Assembly (NCBI RefSeq): GCF_003324165.1
Contig: NW_025407834.1
Coordinates: 372,001 to 436,000, forward strand
Length of the DNA stretch: 64,000 nt
Origin: Naegleria lovaniensis
Lineage: Eukaryota > Heterolobosea > Eutetramitea > Acrasida > Naegleriidae
Direction of reading: 5' to 3'
Shown here in pieces: positions 10,935-21,176 of this stretch; within the stretch, counting starts at the first letter, position 1; every line of letters begins with the position of its first letter. The notes under the pieces were generated by a model. That model was given only the letters and a program-made list of their open reading frames with translations. It was not told the origin of the DNA and searched no databases. The position numbers and the translations under genes are program-made.

Positions 10935-13546
10935 ATGACGACCTTCTCCACCACTTATCCACGTTTTCTTAAGGCATCTCATTACCCTCCTTCGAATCAA
11001 TCAGAAGTTGCCGATAAGCATCCATCAAAAAAGCTTGAACTTGAATTCATTCATGGATGCTCAAAAAAGGGTTGTAAGGGAACATATTTTCATGTCAATG
11101 ATGAACATCAATTGGTATACCCTGCAGCTGGATGTGGTGTTGTATTCGATGTACCAACGAACACTCAGAAAATATTTAGAAAGCATGACGATGATGTGGT
11201 TTGCATTGCCAAGCAGTAAGTAGTAGAGTCATTGCCATCATCTCTCAAGTCATGCTTTTGTAATGAACTTATTCATGATGGTACACATCATGCTTGATGT
11301 TGTTTGTATCATCTCTCATGTCATGCTTTTGTAATGAACTTATTCATGATGGTTCATGCACTGCCACTCTTGTACAGTCACAATCAGCGCTTGTTTGCAC
11401 GTGGTCAAATTGGAAAAGATGACATGATTTATATTTGGGATTCTCACCAACCTCAAGCAGGTCCCATTGCATCCATTCCCACACATATCCATTTTAAGAA
11501 TGGTGGTGTTATGGCCATTGTATTTTCCAACTCGGGTGATTTCATTGCATGTATTGGTGGTAATGATACCAATTCTCAAATTCTCATCTATGATTGGAAA
11601 AAAGTTAAAAGCAAGTGCAAAATGTTTGAGTACCGAGTGGTATGACTTGGCAATCACGCCTGATGATCGTCATTTATATGTTTGTGGTAAAAAGACACTC
11701 AAGATCTTCAATACTGCAGATTTATCATCAAGATCTGGAGTATTTGGATCTAAGGGTACTCTACAAAATACATATGGTGTGGTTTTTGTGGGTCCCAACG
11801 AGAGTGTTCGTACCGATGATGATGCCAGAAGTAGTAATAGCAGTTCTACCTCTACTACATCATCATTGGATGCACTAGTTGGTGTGGAAGATGGTTCTCT
11901 CTATCTATTCAGAGATGGTAAAGTGATTCAATCGTTCATGAAGGCTCATGAAGGTGCCATCTATTGCATGACTCGGTGTCAATTACCTCTGAATGCTCAG
12001 AAAGGTTCTGGAATTGTGAGCAGTGGTAAAGATGGTGTGATCAAGTGGTGGAGATACCACCCACAAACCACACAACTCGTACTTGAATGTTCTCTTCAAG
12101 TTGGAGGATGTGTCAAAGCGATTGTCGCTACTTGTCGTCCATGGAGTACTACTACTACTACTTTTCTTACGGATACGAAAGATACTACTACTACTAGCCC
12201 TTCTACTACCTCCTACAGGAGACAGGAAAGATAAAGTACCTCTCGTGTATATATCCAAATCCAATGGAGATTTACAATGTATTACTAATTTCACTCAGGT
12301 GAATACTCTCCTAGCATCACATTGTGGTTTATCACATCTCAAACAATTATGGGGTTTAGCCATCGTGAAAGGTTCTTCCAAATTCATGACTTCCGGCGAT
12401 GATGGTCGTATCATTGTATGGGATTCTGAGACTAGAAAACATTGTGCTCAGTTAAAGATTCGATTACCTCTCCACTCAATTCCACCACCATCTTCTTCTT
12501 CTGATAATAATCATTCTTCCATTGAATTGAGAGGTATTGCCATTTCACCTCAATATCATGTCGCTGTCACGAGTAAGGAAGGACATCTCTTCATTTACCA
12601 ATATCAACATGAATGAATTCCATCCAGAACCATTATTCTATCGAAAAGATAGTATTGAAGAAATTGCAACTCTTCAATATTCCAATGATGGATCCTTGTT
12701 GGTGTGTGGATCTCATGACAATTATATTTACATGTATCAATGTGAGAATTCAAAAAAGGATGATTGTGATTTACAACATGATCAAAATGCTCATGATAGT
12801 GAACAACGTAATGATTGTACTGATCAACATCATGACAATTATTACCATATTCTCAAAAACATGAATCATATCATGAATTATTATAATCAATCAATAGATG
12901 ACAATCACACAAGGTTGAACTATAAATGGATTGGTAAATTAAGTGGTCATTCATCCTTCATTACTCATCTAGACATTTCCAAAGATGGTAAATACATTCG
13001 AAGTAATAGTGGGATTATGAAATTCTCTTATGGGAGGTTGAAACAAGAAAACAAATCAAGTCCATGATACCATTCATTGAAGATATTGAATGGGATACTC
13101 TCACATGTCCATTAGGTTATACAGTGAGAGGTATTTGGAAACCAGAAATGGATGGCAGTGACATTAATGCCATTGATGTGAGTTTTGAACATTCATTAGT
13201 GGCATGTGGTGAAGATTCTACACAAGTATCCTTGTATCATTATCCATGTTCGAACATGTCGAGATTTGGTTATTCAGAAATTGGTCATTGTAGTCATGTG
13301 ACCAATGTGAAATTCACAGGTGATGGAAAGAAATTATTGAGTTGTGGAGGTGGAGATTTGACCATTCTACAATGGTCATTGAAAGATCAACAAGATTGGA
13401 ATGATGTGAATTCGAGTAGTAGTAGTAGTAGTAACATTGGTAAAAGTAGTCCTAATAGTAGTAGTGGTAGTAGTAGTGTGACTCGCCCCATAATCAGCAG
13501 GGATCAAGGGTGCAAACGTCCTTCCACAAACCCTGGCCAATACTAG
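10935..13546 (+). CDS. EMAP-like (EML) WD40 protein
   Basis: Echinoderm microtubule-associated protein-like family: tandem beta-propellers that bind tubulin and microtubules. The start carries a HELP-like segment (LELEFIHG, VVFDVPTNTQKIF, HDDDVVCIAK) and then WD units including MIYIWDSHQP, SGIVSSGKDGVIKWWR, LWGLAIVKGSSKFMTSGDDG, IIVWDSETRKH, LVCGSHDNYIYMYQC, IGKLSGHSSFITHLDISKDG, GSDINAIDVSFEHSLVACGE and GHCSHVTNVKFTGDGKKLLS, in EML order. One intron is clear (11216..11377; CAT codon split as CA/T). Several frame slips interrupt an otherwise continuous family match: near the A run 11607..11610, around 12150..12230 (where a short intron ending CTACAG is an alternative), near 12590..12615, and at the G run 13011..13013. 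Clustering at homopolymers suggests consensus errors. The C-terminus may continue into 13554..14213. Confidence 0.85.
11237..11353 (+). repeat. 46-bp direct duplication inside EML intron
   Basis: Copies at 11237..11282 and 11308..11353 differ by one base (CTCAAG versus CTCATG); each spans ATCATCTCTCA to ATGATGGT. They are 71 nt apart, start to start. The second copy reaches to within 24 nt of the acceptor, so the duplication lies wholly within the spliced region. Confidence 0.85.
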
Positions 13547-13553
13547 AATCTCC

Positions 13554-14213
13554 ATGGCTAACTCCACGACTAGAAGTAGTGTTGCACATTCCCCACGACC
13601 ACTCAGTTCACACGAATCTAAAAGTCCAAGAATGGAGAGTAGAAACTACAACCATAACATTACTCTTTCTGCAACGAGTAGTACTACTGGTCATATGAGT
13701 GGTGGTGCTGGTGCTGGTGCTGGTGGTATTACTGCTACTACTACTGCTACTACTACTGCTACTACTACTGATACTATTGGCCTTAATACCACTCAGCTTC
13801 CTCCTTCCAAACTTGGCTCAATGACCTCTCCTAAATCATTGACAACAACTCTTGAACATGCTTCTTCTTCCTGTAATTCATCATCCTCTTCCGGTGCTCC
13901 TCATATTTTAAAGATATTACTACAATTTCAATCCGATACGAACACTCAAGGTTGCAAAACGATTCTCCCATTAGATATCAATCAACCATCTCAATGTACT
14001 TTTAAATATTTACAAGATATTGCTAGAGAAGATTTTTATATAGACGATGAGGGTAATGAGACATTATTTCATCTGTTGTATCATGATCATGAAATGAATA
14101 GTGATATTTCAATTAGGAACGATCGACACATGCAAACATGTATCGATTATTTTAAAAAGATTGATTCCAATCAACAAGATCGAATCATCATAGTATTGTC
14201 AAAAAGCATATAA
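13554..14213 (+). CDS. Ser/Thr-rich segment with C-terminal globular domain; EML C-terminus or separate gene
   Basis: About 220 residues. The first 120 are Ser/Thr/Gly-rich low complexity with Ala-Thr-Thr repeats; the last 100 look folded (ILKILLQFQSD, CKTILPLDINQPSQCTFKYL, DFYIDDEGNETLFHLLYHD, DRIIIVLSKSI) and recall a PB1- or ubiquitin-like beta-grasp, a weak resemblance only. It begins 8 nt after the stop of the preceding EML block in a different frame, and sequence upstream of the ATG in this frame is also open for several codons. Given the other frame slips in the EML gene, this is likely its C-terminal extension. A stand-alone gene cannot be excluded. Confidence 0.45.
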   Translation: MANSTTRSSVAHSPRPLSSHESKSPRMESRNYNHNITLSATSSTTGHMSGGAGAGAGGITATTTATTTATTTDTIGLNTTQLPPSKLGSMTSPKSLTTTLEHASSSCNSSSSSGAPHILKILLQFQSDTNTQGCKTILPLDINQPSQCTFKYLQDIAREDFYIDDEGNETLFHLLYHDHEMNSDISIRNDRHMQTCIDYFKKIDSNQQDRIIIVLSKSI

Positions 14214-14270
14214 TAAAGTAGTATTATTGATTTTATCAAGTGTACCAATCATCATGAATGTAGTGAGTGG

Positions 14271-14312
14271 TGTCAAAGGGTTGATGTCAAAGGGTTGATG
14301 TCAAAGGGTTGA
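14271..14312. repeat. Three perfect 14-bp tandem repeats
   Basis: TGTCAAAGGGTTGA occurs three times in tandem without mismatch (14271..14284, 14285..14298, 14299..14312). It lies in the 180-nt gap between two convergent genes, so in 3' flanking or untranslated sequence. No hairpin or known site is implied. Confidence 0.9.
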
Positions 14313-14392
14313 TGGGTGAGAGGGGCAGAGTTTGCTGATGAGGGTCATCACACTGCAGTGTCTTTTTGTTATTATTATTCTCAAACCTCTTC

Positions 14393-17300
14393 TCACTCAT
14401 TCGATAAAGTTTGAGATTCAATAAAATCCAAATGATTATTGTTCATACCAGAATTCTGACCTTTTCCAGATCGATAAACCTCTTCTTCTTCATATCTCTT
14501 GTGTAACATGTGTGCTATCATGGTATGATATTCTCTCTTGAAATCAATATTCAATACTTTGACATAGTAATAAATGATATAACATGTTGCACACAATGCA
14601 TACACACTCATTTGAACAATAAAGGTTCCATAAATAGATCGAATGGATGGCACTAGTAAACAAATTAAACATGCTGGTATGGAAATGAGGAAATTCAATG
14701 CCAATGTCACATACAGAGGTATAGAATCCATAATAACGATGGACCATGATGTGCCCAATGTCCAATTGGTCAACGATGAGTCATTATTTTCACTAAAACT
14801 ATTGCTATGATGATGATGATGACTATTACTACTACTATAACTATTACTACTATGACTATTACTATGACTATTACCACCAATATTATTATGACTAGTCACA
14901 ATGAGTAATTGATACAAATTCATGACCACATAACACACACTGCTCACAATCGAGACAATCCAAAATGTTTGAATATTCTGTTCTGTATTCATGACAAGGA
15001 GTGATTGTGGTGTTAAATACATGCTATCAAGAATAATATTTGAAATATCAGTCAATAAATACATTCCAATAAAGATCAATGTGATGATGAATAATACGAA
15101 TAGAGCCTTAATATTGAGAATGATTAAATTTCTATAATTCAATCGATTGATACATTTTCTATTATAGAGACATAGAATGGCATTGCAAGTACAACCAATT
15201 TTGATATAAATGAAATTATACGACAATACCATACAATAGGCAATAAATTCACCTTTAGAAAAGAAGGTCTTTTCATTGTCCACTTGTGTGGTAGAGGTAG
15301 AGGTAGTAGTGGTAGTAGTGGTGGTAGTGGTAGAGGTAGTCACAGATGAATGACTACTAATCACTCCAATATTCATCAAATAAATCGATAGAGGTAATAC
15401 AGTATAAATAAATAAATTTCCATAATATCCAAAAAAACGTTTCAATATCAAGGAATCCCATTGGAACAAGAGACGATACAAGTCAGCAGAAAAAATATTG
15501 ATACTACTACTACTACTGCTACCACTAATACTACTACTACTAGTACTACTACTACTGAAAAAACTCGAGCAATAGGAAAATAATTGTTTCAATAAAAATA
15601 ATACAGCCATCATGATGAATGGTATCAAATAACTCACTCCACACACCAATGAAATCCAATAATAAATGGAATTCATGAATGAAGGTAATATTAAGGATTG
15701 AGTGATTGGCACACTGGTCAATGCAATGAAAATTAAATAAACAAACACTCCACTCATGACTGTAATGTATACATTCACCAATTGATAGAATGTAATGAAT
15801 ATACAAAGACATACACATAATGCATTATATAAAAATACATTTCCAATGTTATAGAAGAGAGTGAAATAGAGTGGAATGTTGGAAAGTGGAATGGTGGTCG
15901 TTGAGGTGATTGAATTGAGGTACAAATCATTCGAATCATTCATCACGACCACTGGATGGATGATGGTTTTGGTCCATTGAACGAGACTTCCAACAGCAAT
16001 GATAGGTCTTTGAGTACCAATAACACTCATCGAATCAACACCACGATACAATAAATGTACAAATCCATAACATGCTCCATATTGAATACAACTTGATAGA
16101 AAGAGTATGAAGAGAGATAATAGTATAAATTTACCACTCAATATTCCACTATTACTACTACTAGTACTACCACCACTACCACTAGTACCACTACTACTAT
16201 CAATATCATGAAAGAACTCTGATCGTAGGTCTAGTCTATAATAGTAAAATCTAAAAATATTCATTCTACAATTAGTAATTTCCATGAATAAATATTGTAG
16301 AATGGGATATAAAAACATTAATTCTAAAATAACACTCAACATGACTACACATAGATAGAGAAAGGATGAATCATTATCAATGACTGGTAAAGTTCCCACA
16401 CTCATGTTTGAAATGAGAAATCGTGTCGAGAGAAATTTCATAACAATGACACTCACGAGTAATAGAATAATTTTCATCATTCCACTTGAATGTGAATATT
16501 CTCTGAAGGATGGATGATGAAAATACAAGGCATGTCCATTACTATTGGAACTAGGTGCTGATTTTCTCATGAGCCAATCTTTTTCATCGTCATCATCATA
16601 GTCGTCATGATACTCCTTCTTGACACCACCATTCTTCCTAAAATCTTCATGTGGGTGGTGATCGGATAAAGTTGCACCATGATCATCATCGTCATGACCA
16701 TGATCATGAATGGAAGAATCAAATGTTGTTGAGTGAGAGACATACATGGCATGACTAGTGCTCGTCGTTGGATGAATCTCTTGTTCCATTGCAATACTTG
16801 TATAATATTCATTCAACACTCGTTGTTTGATATTTTCTTGATAATTTTGTTTGATTTGTATGAGATGAAGTGACTCCTCACGATGATGATCATCATGATG
16901 AGGTGGAATGACATGAATGTCTCTAAAGGCTCGATCCAATGGATTTTGTTTTTCAATGGGAGGAACCAGTTGAATTTTCTTTTTAGAACTTCCATTAGTA
17001 TTATTAGTAGTAGTAGTAGTAGTAGTAGTAGTGTGGTTATTGTGATTAGGGAAAGAATTCAATGAATGATCATGTTGCTGTTGCTGATCCATCTCTTCTT
17101 GTTTGAATGACTTTTCAGTACTCATAATAAAATAAGAAGTAATATCATCAATGACCATGTCTTGTGATGGTTGTTGTTGTTGTTGAGAGAATGATTGAGA
17201 GGATGGAGAGGATATAGGTTTCTTGTTGTTGTTACTTGTTGGACCTTTTCTTAATGAATGACCCAAACTACCACTACTCGAACCACCACCACTCAAACCA

Positions 17301-18427
17301 CCACTCCTAAGACTTGTTGGACCTTTCTTGAAAAGTGATTTGACAACCACCTTGACATCATCTTCATCATCAACAGGATGACCACTACGACCAATACCAC
17401 CACTCCATGCATCTTCATCTTCATACCTCTCATTAATCATTCGATGATTGAGATAATACAATTCTTCTTGTGCTAGAGATTTATCTTTCAATACATTCAT
17501 ATCGACAACATCTTCGTCATCATCGTCGTCATGTTGTTGAACCTTTTTTTGAAGTGAAGACAAGTTGATTTGACCACCACTTGTCGATGGATCCATCCTA
17601 CTACTAGTAGTAGTCGTGGCAGTCGTGGCAAGAGTATTGGAAGGTGTCGTATGGACCTGTTCTTGCAAGTTTTGATGATTAGAAATGAGTGTCGATGTTG
17701 AAGATAAATTATCATCAGTGAGTCTTTCATCGTCGTCGTCGTCCTCATCGTCATCATCATTGTCTTGATCGTCATCATCCTCTTCATCCTCTTCATCATC
17801 CTCATGATTTTCGAACGTATCATTTGGACCAACAAATAGTTTCCCACTTGTTGTATCTTGTGTTGGTAATACATCTAAAAATCGAATAGTTTCATTCACT
17901 TCTCTCATCTTGTCAATCCATTGAAACATTTCATCACTACTTTGAGCTTTGACAATTAACACTCTCTTTTTCGTGACAATTTTGAAAATATTATATTCAT
18001 TTTTAAATTCTGAAAAACATTCCACAATGATGGCATTATTGATATCAAGTGATCCTTTTTCTTTCTTTTTATCTTGTTTTGTGTAATAGGAGAGTATATG
18101 TTGATCATGAAATGAAAAGTATCGTTGTTTCCAATTCTTGACAATTTTACCTTGTTTAGAGAGATAACCTTCAAGATGAATGAGTGATGAATGAGAGGGT
18201 ATCTGGTTGGTGGATTGTCTTTTTAATTTGAAACTTGAAAAGATGGAAGGAGTTGATGTGGTGTTTGTACTGTTGTTGTTGTTATTAGTATTGTTATTAT
18301 TATTGTTATTATTATTGTTATTATTATTATTATTATTGGAAGTGAAATGGATGGGAGTAGGTGTTGTGGAAGGATTGTTGTTCTCCGTGTGGTTATCCAC
18401 GAACGCCGAAGAAATGGATGGGTCCAT
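14393..18427 (-). CDS. PH-domain protein with large multipass membrane region
   Basis: 1344 residues in one exon. After an Asn-run N-terminus, residues about 85 to 195 form a PH domain (LEGYLSKQGKIVKNWKQRYF, then FQWIDKMREVNE with the conserved Trp in the final helix), which should bind phosphoinositides or a protein partner at a membrane. Residues about 200 to 640 are low complexity with acidic runs and Gly/Ser, Gln and His stretches. From about 645 to the end there are roughly ten to thirteen hydrophobic segments, for example IILLLVSVIVMKFL, FILLSLFILFLSSC, NLIILNIKALFVLFIITL and WIVSIVSSVCYVVMNLYQ, separated by Ser/Thr-rich loops. I do not recognise the membrane domain; it matches no transporter, channel or receptor motif I know. 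The C-terminal tail is short and charged. Function unknown; membrane localisation is confident. Confidence 0.8.
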   Translation of the reverse strand: MDPSISSAFVDNHTENNNPSTTPTPIHFTSNNNNNNNNNNNNNNNNTNNNNNSTNTTSTPSIFSSFKLKRQSTNQIPSHSSLIHLEGYLSKQGKIVKNWKQRYFSFHDQHILSYYTKQDKKKEKGSLDINNAIIVECFSEFKNEYNIFKIVTKKRVLIVKAQSSDEMFQWIDKMREVNETIRFLDVLPTQDTTSGKLFVGPNDTFENHEDDEEDEEDDDDQDNDDDDEDDDDDERLTDDNLSSTSTLISNHQNLQEQVHTTPSNTLATTATTTTSSRMDPSTSGGQINLSSLQKKVQQHDDDDDEDVVDMNVLKDKSLAQEELYYLNHRMINERYEDEDAWSGGIGRSGHPVDDEDDVKVVVKSLFKKGPTSLRSGGLSGGGSSSGSLGHSLRKGPTSNNNKKPISSPSSQSFSQQQQQPSQDMVIDDITSYFIMSTEKSFKQEEMDQQQQHDHSLNSFPNHNNHTTTTTTTTTNNTNGSSKKKIQLVPPIEKQNPLDRAFRDIHVIPPHHDDHHREESLHLIQIKQNYQENIKQRVLNEYYTSIAMEQEIHPTTSTSHAMYVSHSTTFDSSIHDHGHDDDDHGATLSDHHPHEDFRKNGGVKKEYHDDYDDDDEKDWLMRKSAPSSNSNGHALYFHHPSFREYSHSSGMMKIILLLVSVIVMKFLSTRFLISNMSVGTLPVIDNDSSFLYLCVVMLSVILELMFLYPILQYLFMEITNCRMNIFRFYYYRLDLRSEFFHDIDSSSGTSGSGGSTSSSNSGILSGKFILLSLFILFLSSCIQYGACYGFVHLLYRGVDSMSVIGTQRPIIAVGSLVQWTKTIIHPVVVMNDSNDLYLNSITSTTTIPLSNIPLYFTLFYNIGNVFLYNALCVCLCIFITFYQLVNVYITVMSGVFVYLIFIALTSVPITQSLILPSFMNSIYYWISLVCGVSYLIPFIMMAVLFLLKQLFSYCSSFFSSSSTSSSSISGSSSSSSINIFSADLYRLLFQWDSLILKRFFGYYGNLFIYTVLPLSIYLMNIGVISSHSSVTTSTTTTTTTTTTSTSTTQVDNEKTFFSKGEFIAYCMVLSYNFIYIKIGCTCNAILCLYNRKCINRLNYRNLIILNIKALFVLFIITLIFIGMYLLTDISNIILDSMYLTPQSLLVMNTEQNIQTFWIVSIVSSVCYVVMNLYQLLIVTSHNNIGGNSHSNSHSSNSYSSSNSHHHHHSNSFSENNDSSLTNWTLGTSWSIVIMDSIPLYVTLALNFLISIPACLICLLVPSIRSIYGTFIVQMSVYALCATCYIIYYYVKVLNIDFKREYHTMIAHMLHKRYEEEEVYRSGKGQNSGMNNNHLDFIESQTLSNE

Positions 18428-18568
18428 GATTGTGTTGTGCTCACAGAGATGTTGTGTGACAATGTTGATTTTTTTAAAATGTCAAATGTTCATTGTAACC
18501 AAGCAAGAAATAAAAATTGATTAAAATTTTAAAAAAAATTTGTAAAACCGTCTCAATCCCGAACCGAA

Positions 18569-19006
18569 ATGTCTTGCTCCTCCACAAGTGATGCCTCATC
18601 CGGCGCAACACATTCGCTCGACAACCAAGAATCTTCAAATATTACCATCACTATTCGATTGATCAAATCATTTGCATATAGAAATATTAAACTAATGATT
18701 CTCAAAGATATTCAATCGGAGCAATTGACTGGACATGATTTATTAAATTTAATTAAAGATAAAATTGAAAAGGAGAGTGCATATCTTCCACATCGTAATC
18801 GACCATATGACACTTTAAAGATGTATCATCATGCTCATTCATTCAAAGCTAATAATTTAGTAATTAATTTTCAAGATGATGATAAATTAGTATTACACTT
18901 GGATAAAACGTTAAAAGAAAATGGAGTGGATAATGAGGCTGAGATTTCATGTTTCATTTGGAAAGAATATTTAGAATTTAAACATAATCCAGAAATTAAA
19001 TGGTAA
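18569..19006 (+). CDS. UPF0538 family protein (C2orf76-like)
   Basis: 145 residues. The sequence follows human C2orf76 through its length: ITIRLIKSFAYRNIKLMIL, then NRPYDTLKMYHHAHSFKANN, LVINFQDDDKLVLHLDKTLK, NGVDNEAEISCFIWKEY and a terminal NPEIKW matching the family's NPxxxW end. The family has no established biochemical role; the fold looks ubiquitin-like. The N-terminal 25 residues are an extra Ser-rich extension. The start ATG at 18569 is the first after the divergent promoter shared with the PH/multipass gene 141 nt away. Single exon. Family identity is strong, function unknown. Confidence 0.85.
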   Translation: MSCSSTSDASSGATHSLDNQESSNITITIRLIKSFAYRNIKLMILKDIQSEQLTGHDLLNLIKDKIEKESAYLPHRNRPYDTLKMYHHAHSFKANNLVINFQDDDKLVLHLDKTLKENGVDNEAEISCFIWKEYLEFKHNPEIKW

Positions 19007-19045
19007 TTTTGAGAGCGCACTGAATAAACATGGTGTGCATGAGCT

Positions 19046-20125
19046 TTAAGCTTTTACCAGGTCGAGGAATTTCTCAAGTGATATGAATAACTCTAGCTTT
19101 TCTTCTTGATTATCATTGGAATCCTCATTTTGTTGCACGTTGGACTGAGGTTGTGACTCTTCACTTCCTGGGTTGACAAATTCAACTCCATTCTCAGTCA
19201 ACACAATGGATCCAAGTGCTGCTGCCAATGATGTGGGTTGCTGAATACTTTCCTGTTGTTTCTTTTTCAATTGCTTCTTCTTGAACAGATCCACTTGTTT
19301 TTGATAATCATCTCCTAAAACGTATTTAACAAAACGATCAAATTCTTCTGCGTCCGTGAGAGGATCTAAACCACTTTCAAATAATAATTCTTTTAAACAA
19401 TTAATACTAAGCATTTTCTCGCCATAACTATTCAAGACAAAGTACTGGACGAATATGTCCTTGTATTCAGTGTCTCTCTCCAATTCGTATTGCTTACTAA
19501 GAAAATCCAAGAAATCTCCAAAGGTAAACGATTCATCACTGTGTTTTAAATGTTGATTGTAATGCAACATTAAATGATCGGTGGTGGGTGAAGCACCACA
19601 TAACCGTAGACATAATGCTAAATCGGAATATATGTTTAAGGTTTTGAAAGAGTGATGAGGCTGTTGTTTGTTTTTCTGTTGTTTTTGTTGCAACACTCGT
19701 TGATACACTCTCTCGTAAGTTTGAATTTTGGAAACTGTAAAATTAAAGGAGGGAGATTTGGATCGAAAATTTTGAGCGAGAGATGAGGAATTGATGGTGG
19801 CAGTAGTGGTGGCGGTGGAAGAGGTAGTGTTCGTAGCGGTGAGGCTATAACTATTACTTGATGTTATTGTTGTATTTGGAGTGGCTTTAGAAGAACAAGT
19901 ATTTGTTGGGTTTGAGGGTTTCACGGAATGAGATGATCTTGAGCCTCTGTTCGATGAGGTCGTTTGCTTACCACTGTCTTGCCTAGAGCTGGAGATATTT
20001 GATGAAGGTGTGCTATTGGCATTTGTAGTTGTTGTTGTACTGGAAGCTACATTTGCTGGTTTGGGTGCTGAAACGGACCGAGTCTTCATGGAGGATCTTT
20101 TGACCGATGATTGGGTCGTGGACAT
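19046..20125 (-). CDS. Uncharacterised protein with possible degenerate EF-hand pair
   Basis: 359 residues, one exon, convergent with the C2orf76-like gene 40 nt away. The first 125 residues are basic and Ser/Thr/Asn-rich. The middle is helical: TYERVYQRVLQQKQQKNKQ, then LNIYSDLALCLRLCGASPTT, FTFGDFLDFLSKQYELE and MLSINCLKELLFESGLDPL, DAEEFDRFVKYVL. The helix-loop-helix rhythm resembles a calmodulin-like or EF-hand fold, but canonical DxDxDG loops are missing, so calcium binding is doubtful. A KKQLKKKQQE basic helix follows, then an acidic tail. I do not recognise an orthologue; EFCAB-like flagellar proteins are one possibility. Confidence 0.65.
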   Translation of the reverse strand: MSTTQSSVKRSSMKTRSVSAPKPANVASSTTTTTNANSTPSSNISSSRQDSGKQTTSSNRGSRSSHSVKPSNPTNTCSSKATPNTTITSSNSYSLTATNTTSSTATTTATINSSSLAQNFRSKSPSFNFTVSKIQTYERVYQRVLQQKQQKNKQQPHHSFKTLNIYSDLALCLRLCGASPTTDHLMLHYNQHLKHSDESFTFGDFLDFLSKQYELERDTEYKDIFVQYFVLNSYGEKMLSINCLKELLFESGLDPLTDAEEFDRFVKYVLGDDYQKQVDLFKKKQLKKKQQESIQQPTSLAAALGSIVLTENGVEFVNPGSEESQPQSNVQQNEDSNDNQEEKLELFISLEKFLDLVKA

Positions 20126-20334
20126 TCTTTTTTTCAGTATCTATTCAAAACCAAATCACTCACTTTAAACACATCATTGGCCATCGTAGATGTAGAATTA
20201 TTACACAAAGATACTACTAGTACAGTGTAGTGATTCAAAACCATAGCATGCATGATTCATTTAATATTGAGATTACTATTTAGCACTCGTAATGACTCAC
20301 TGAATGTGTACTCGCAATGACTCATTGAATCTCT

Positions 20335-20895
20335 CTATTGCAATTTCACTTCCATCAAATAGGCATCTCTGGTTGGCAATGAACCAATATCATCTTTGGC
20401 ATAAAAATTCTCCAAAGTCTTTTGCTTTGTAAATCCTAACTTTTCATAGAATTTAATAGCTCCTTCGTTTGCTGTATGTACATGAAGAAAACATGTTGAA
20501 ATTCCATTTTGTTTAGCAATATCAAATATTTTCTCCATCAATTGTTTACCAATTCCTAATTTTCTATATTTTGGTAATACTCCCAATAACATGATATATA
20601 TTGCTTTATCATTATTATATTGTTCAATTCGACATGAAAAACTTCCAACAGCAATATCATTGAAGATGGCAAACGAACTAAAATCTGGCCCTCTTTGCAA
20701 TATTTGTTCATAAATTGAGTCTCTATATTTAATTGGATAAATATAATTATTGAGAATTTTCAATTGTTCAACATTCTTATCAATGACTCCCATGAGACGA
20801 AGTTTTTGATTTTCGGAAAGTTTTTTATGATTCTCATGAGTGGAAAAGAAGGAACGATGATCGATGAGATTGGCTTGATTATTCACTTGTACCAT
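20335..20895 (-). CDS. NAA50: N-alpha-acetyltransferase NAA50-like (GNAT)
   Basis: 186 residues. GNAT acetyltransferase that transfers acetyl from acetyl-CoA to protein N-termini, typically those starting Met-hydrophobic, and acts beside the NatA complex and in chromatid cohesion. Diagnostic features: LKILNNYIYPIKYRDSIYEQ (family: LKRLNQVIFPVSYNDKFY), AVGSFSCRIE, YIMLLGVLPKYRKLGIGKQL with the R/Q-x-x-G-x-G/A acetyl-CoA loop, FLHVHTANEGAIKFYEKLGF, and NFYAKDD at the end. Residues 1 to 45 form a small extension before the domain. Single exon. It neighbours N-myristoyltransferase, another co-translational N-terminal modifier, but the genes are divergent and separate. Confidence 0.88.
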   Translation of the reverse strand: MVQVNNQANLIDHRSFFSTHENHKKLSENQKLRLMGVIDKNVEQLKILNNYIYPIKYRDSIYEQILQRGPDFSSFAIFNDIAVGSFSCRIEQYNNDKAIYIMLLGVLPKYRKLGIGKQLMEKIFDIAKQNGISTCFLHVHTANEGAIKFYEKLGFTKQKTLENFYAKDDIGSLPTRDAYLMEVKLQ

Positions 20896-21176
20896 GTTGT
20901 TATTTTAATGATGAAATGAAAATGGAGTGAATGAGAAGGGATCGCTATGAGTCAACAATGATGATGTGAATATTTTTTTTTGTGTCAAAACACTAAGACC
21001 TCTCCTCTTCCTGGGCTCTTAAACCTGCTACTCCAGAATTCAACACGAAGAAGGGTTCGTTGTACAATGTACATGACGAGCGTATGAAGACAAGTAATTT
21101 ATTGATCACAACAAAAGCCATCCTAGGATGACGCAAGATTACGTTTTGATAGGAATACAAAGCTTTGTAAAAAAAA

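Noticed and set aside
14271-14312. Short tandem repeats as a CRISPR array
   Set aside because: No spacers between the repeats; nuclear eukaryotic DNA.
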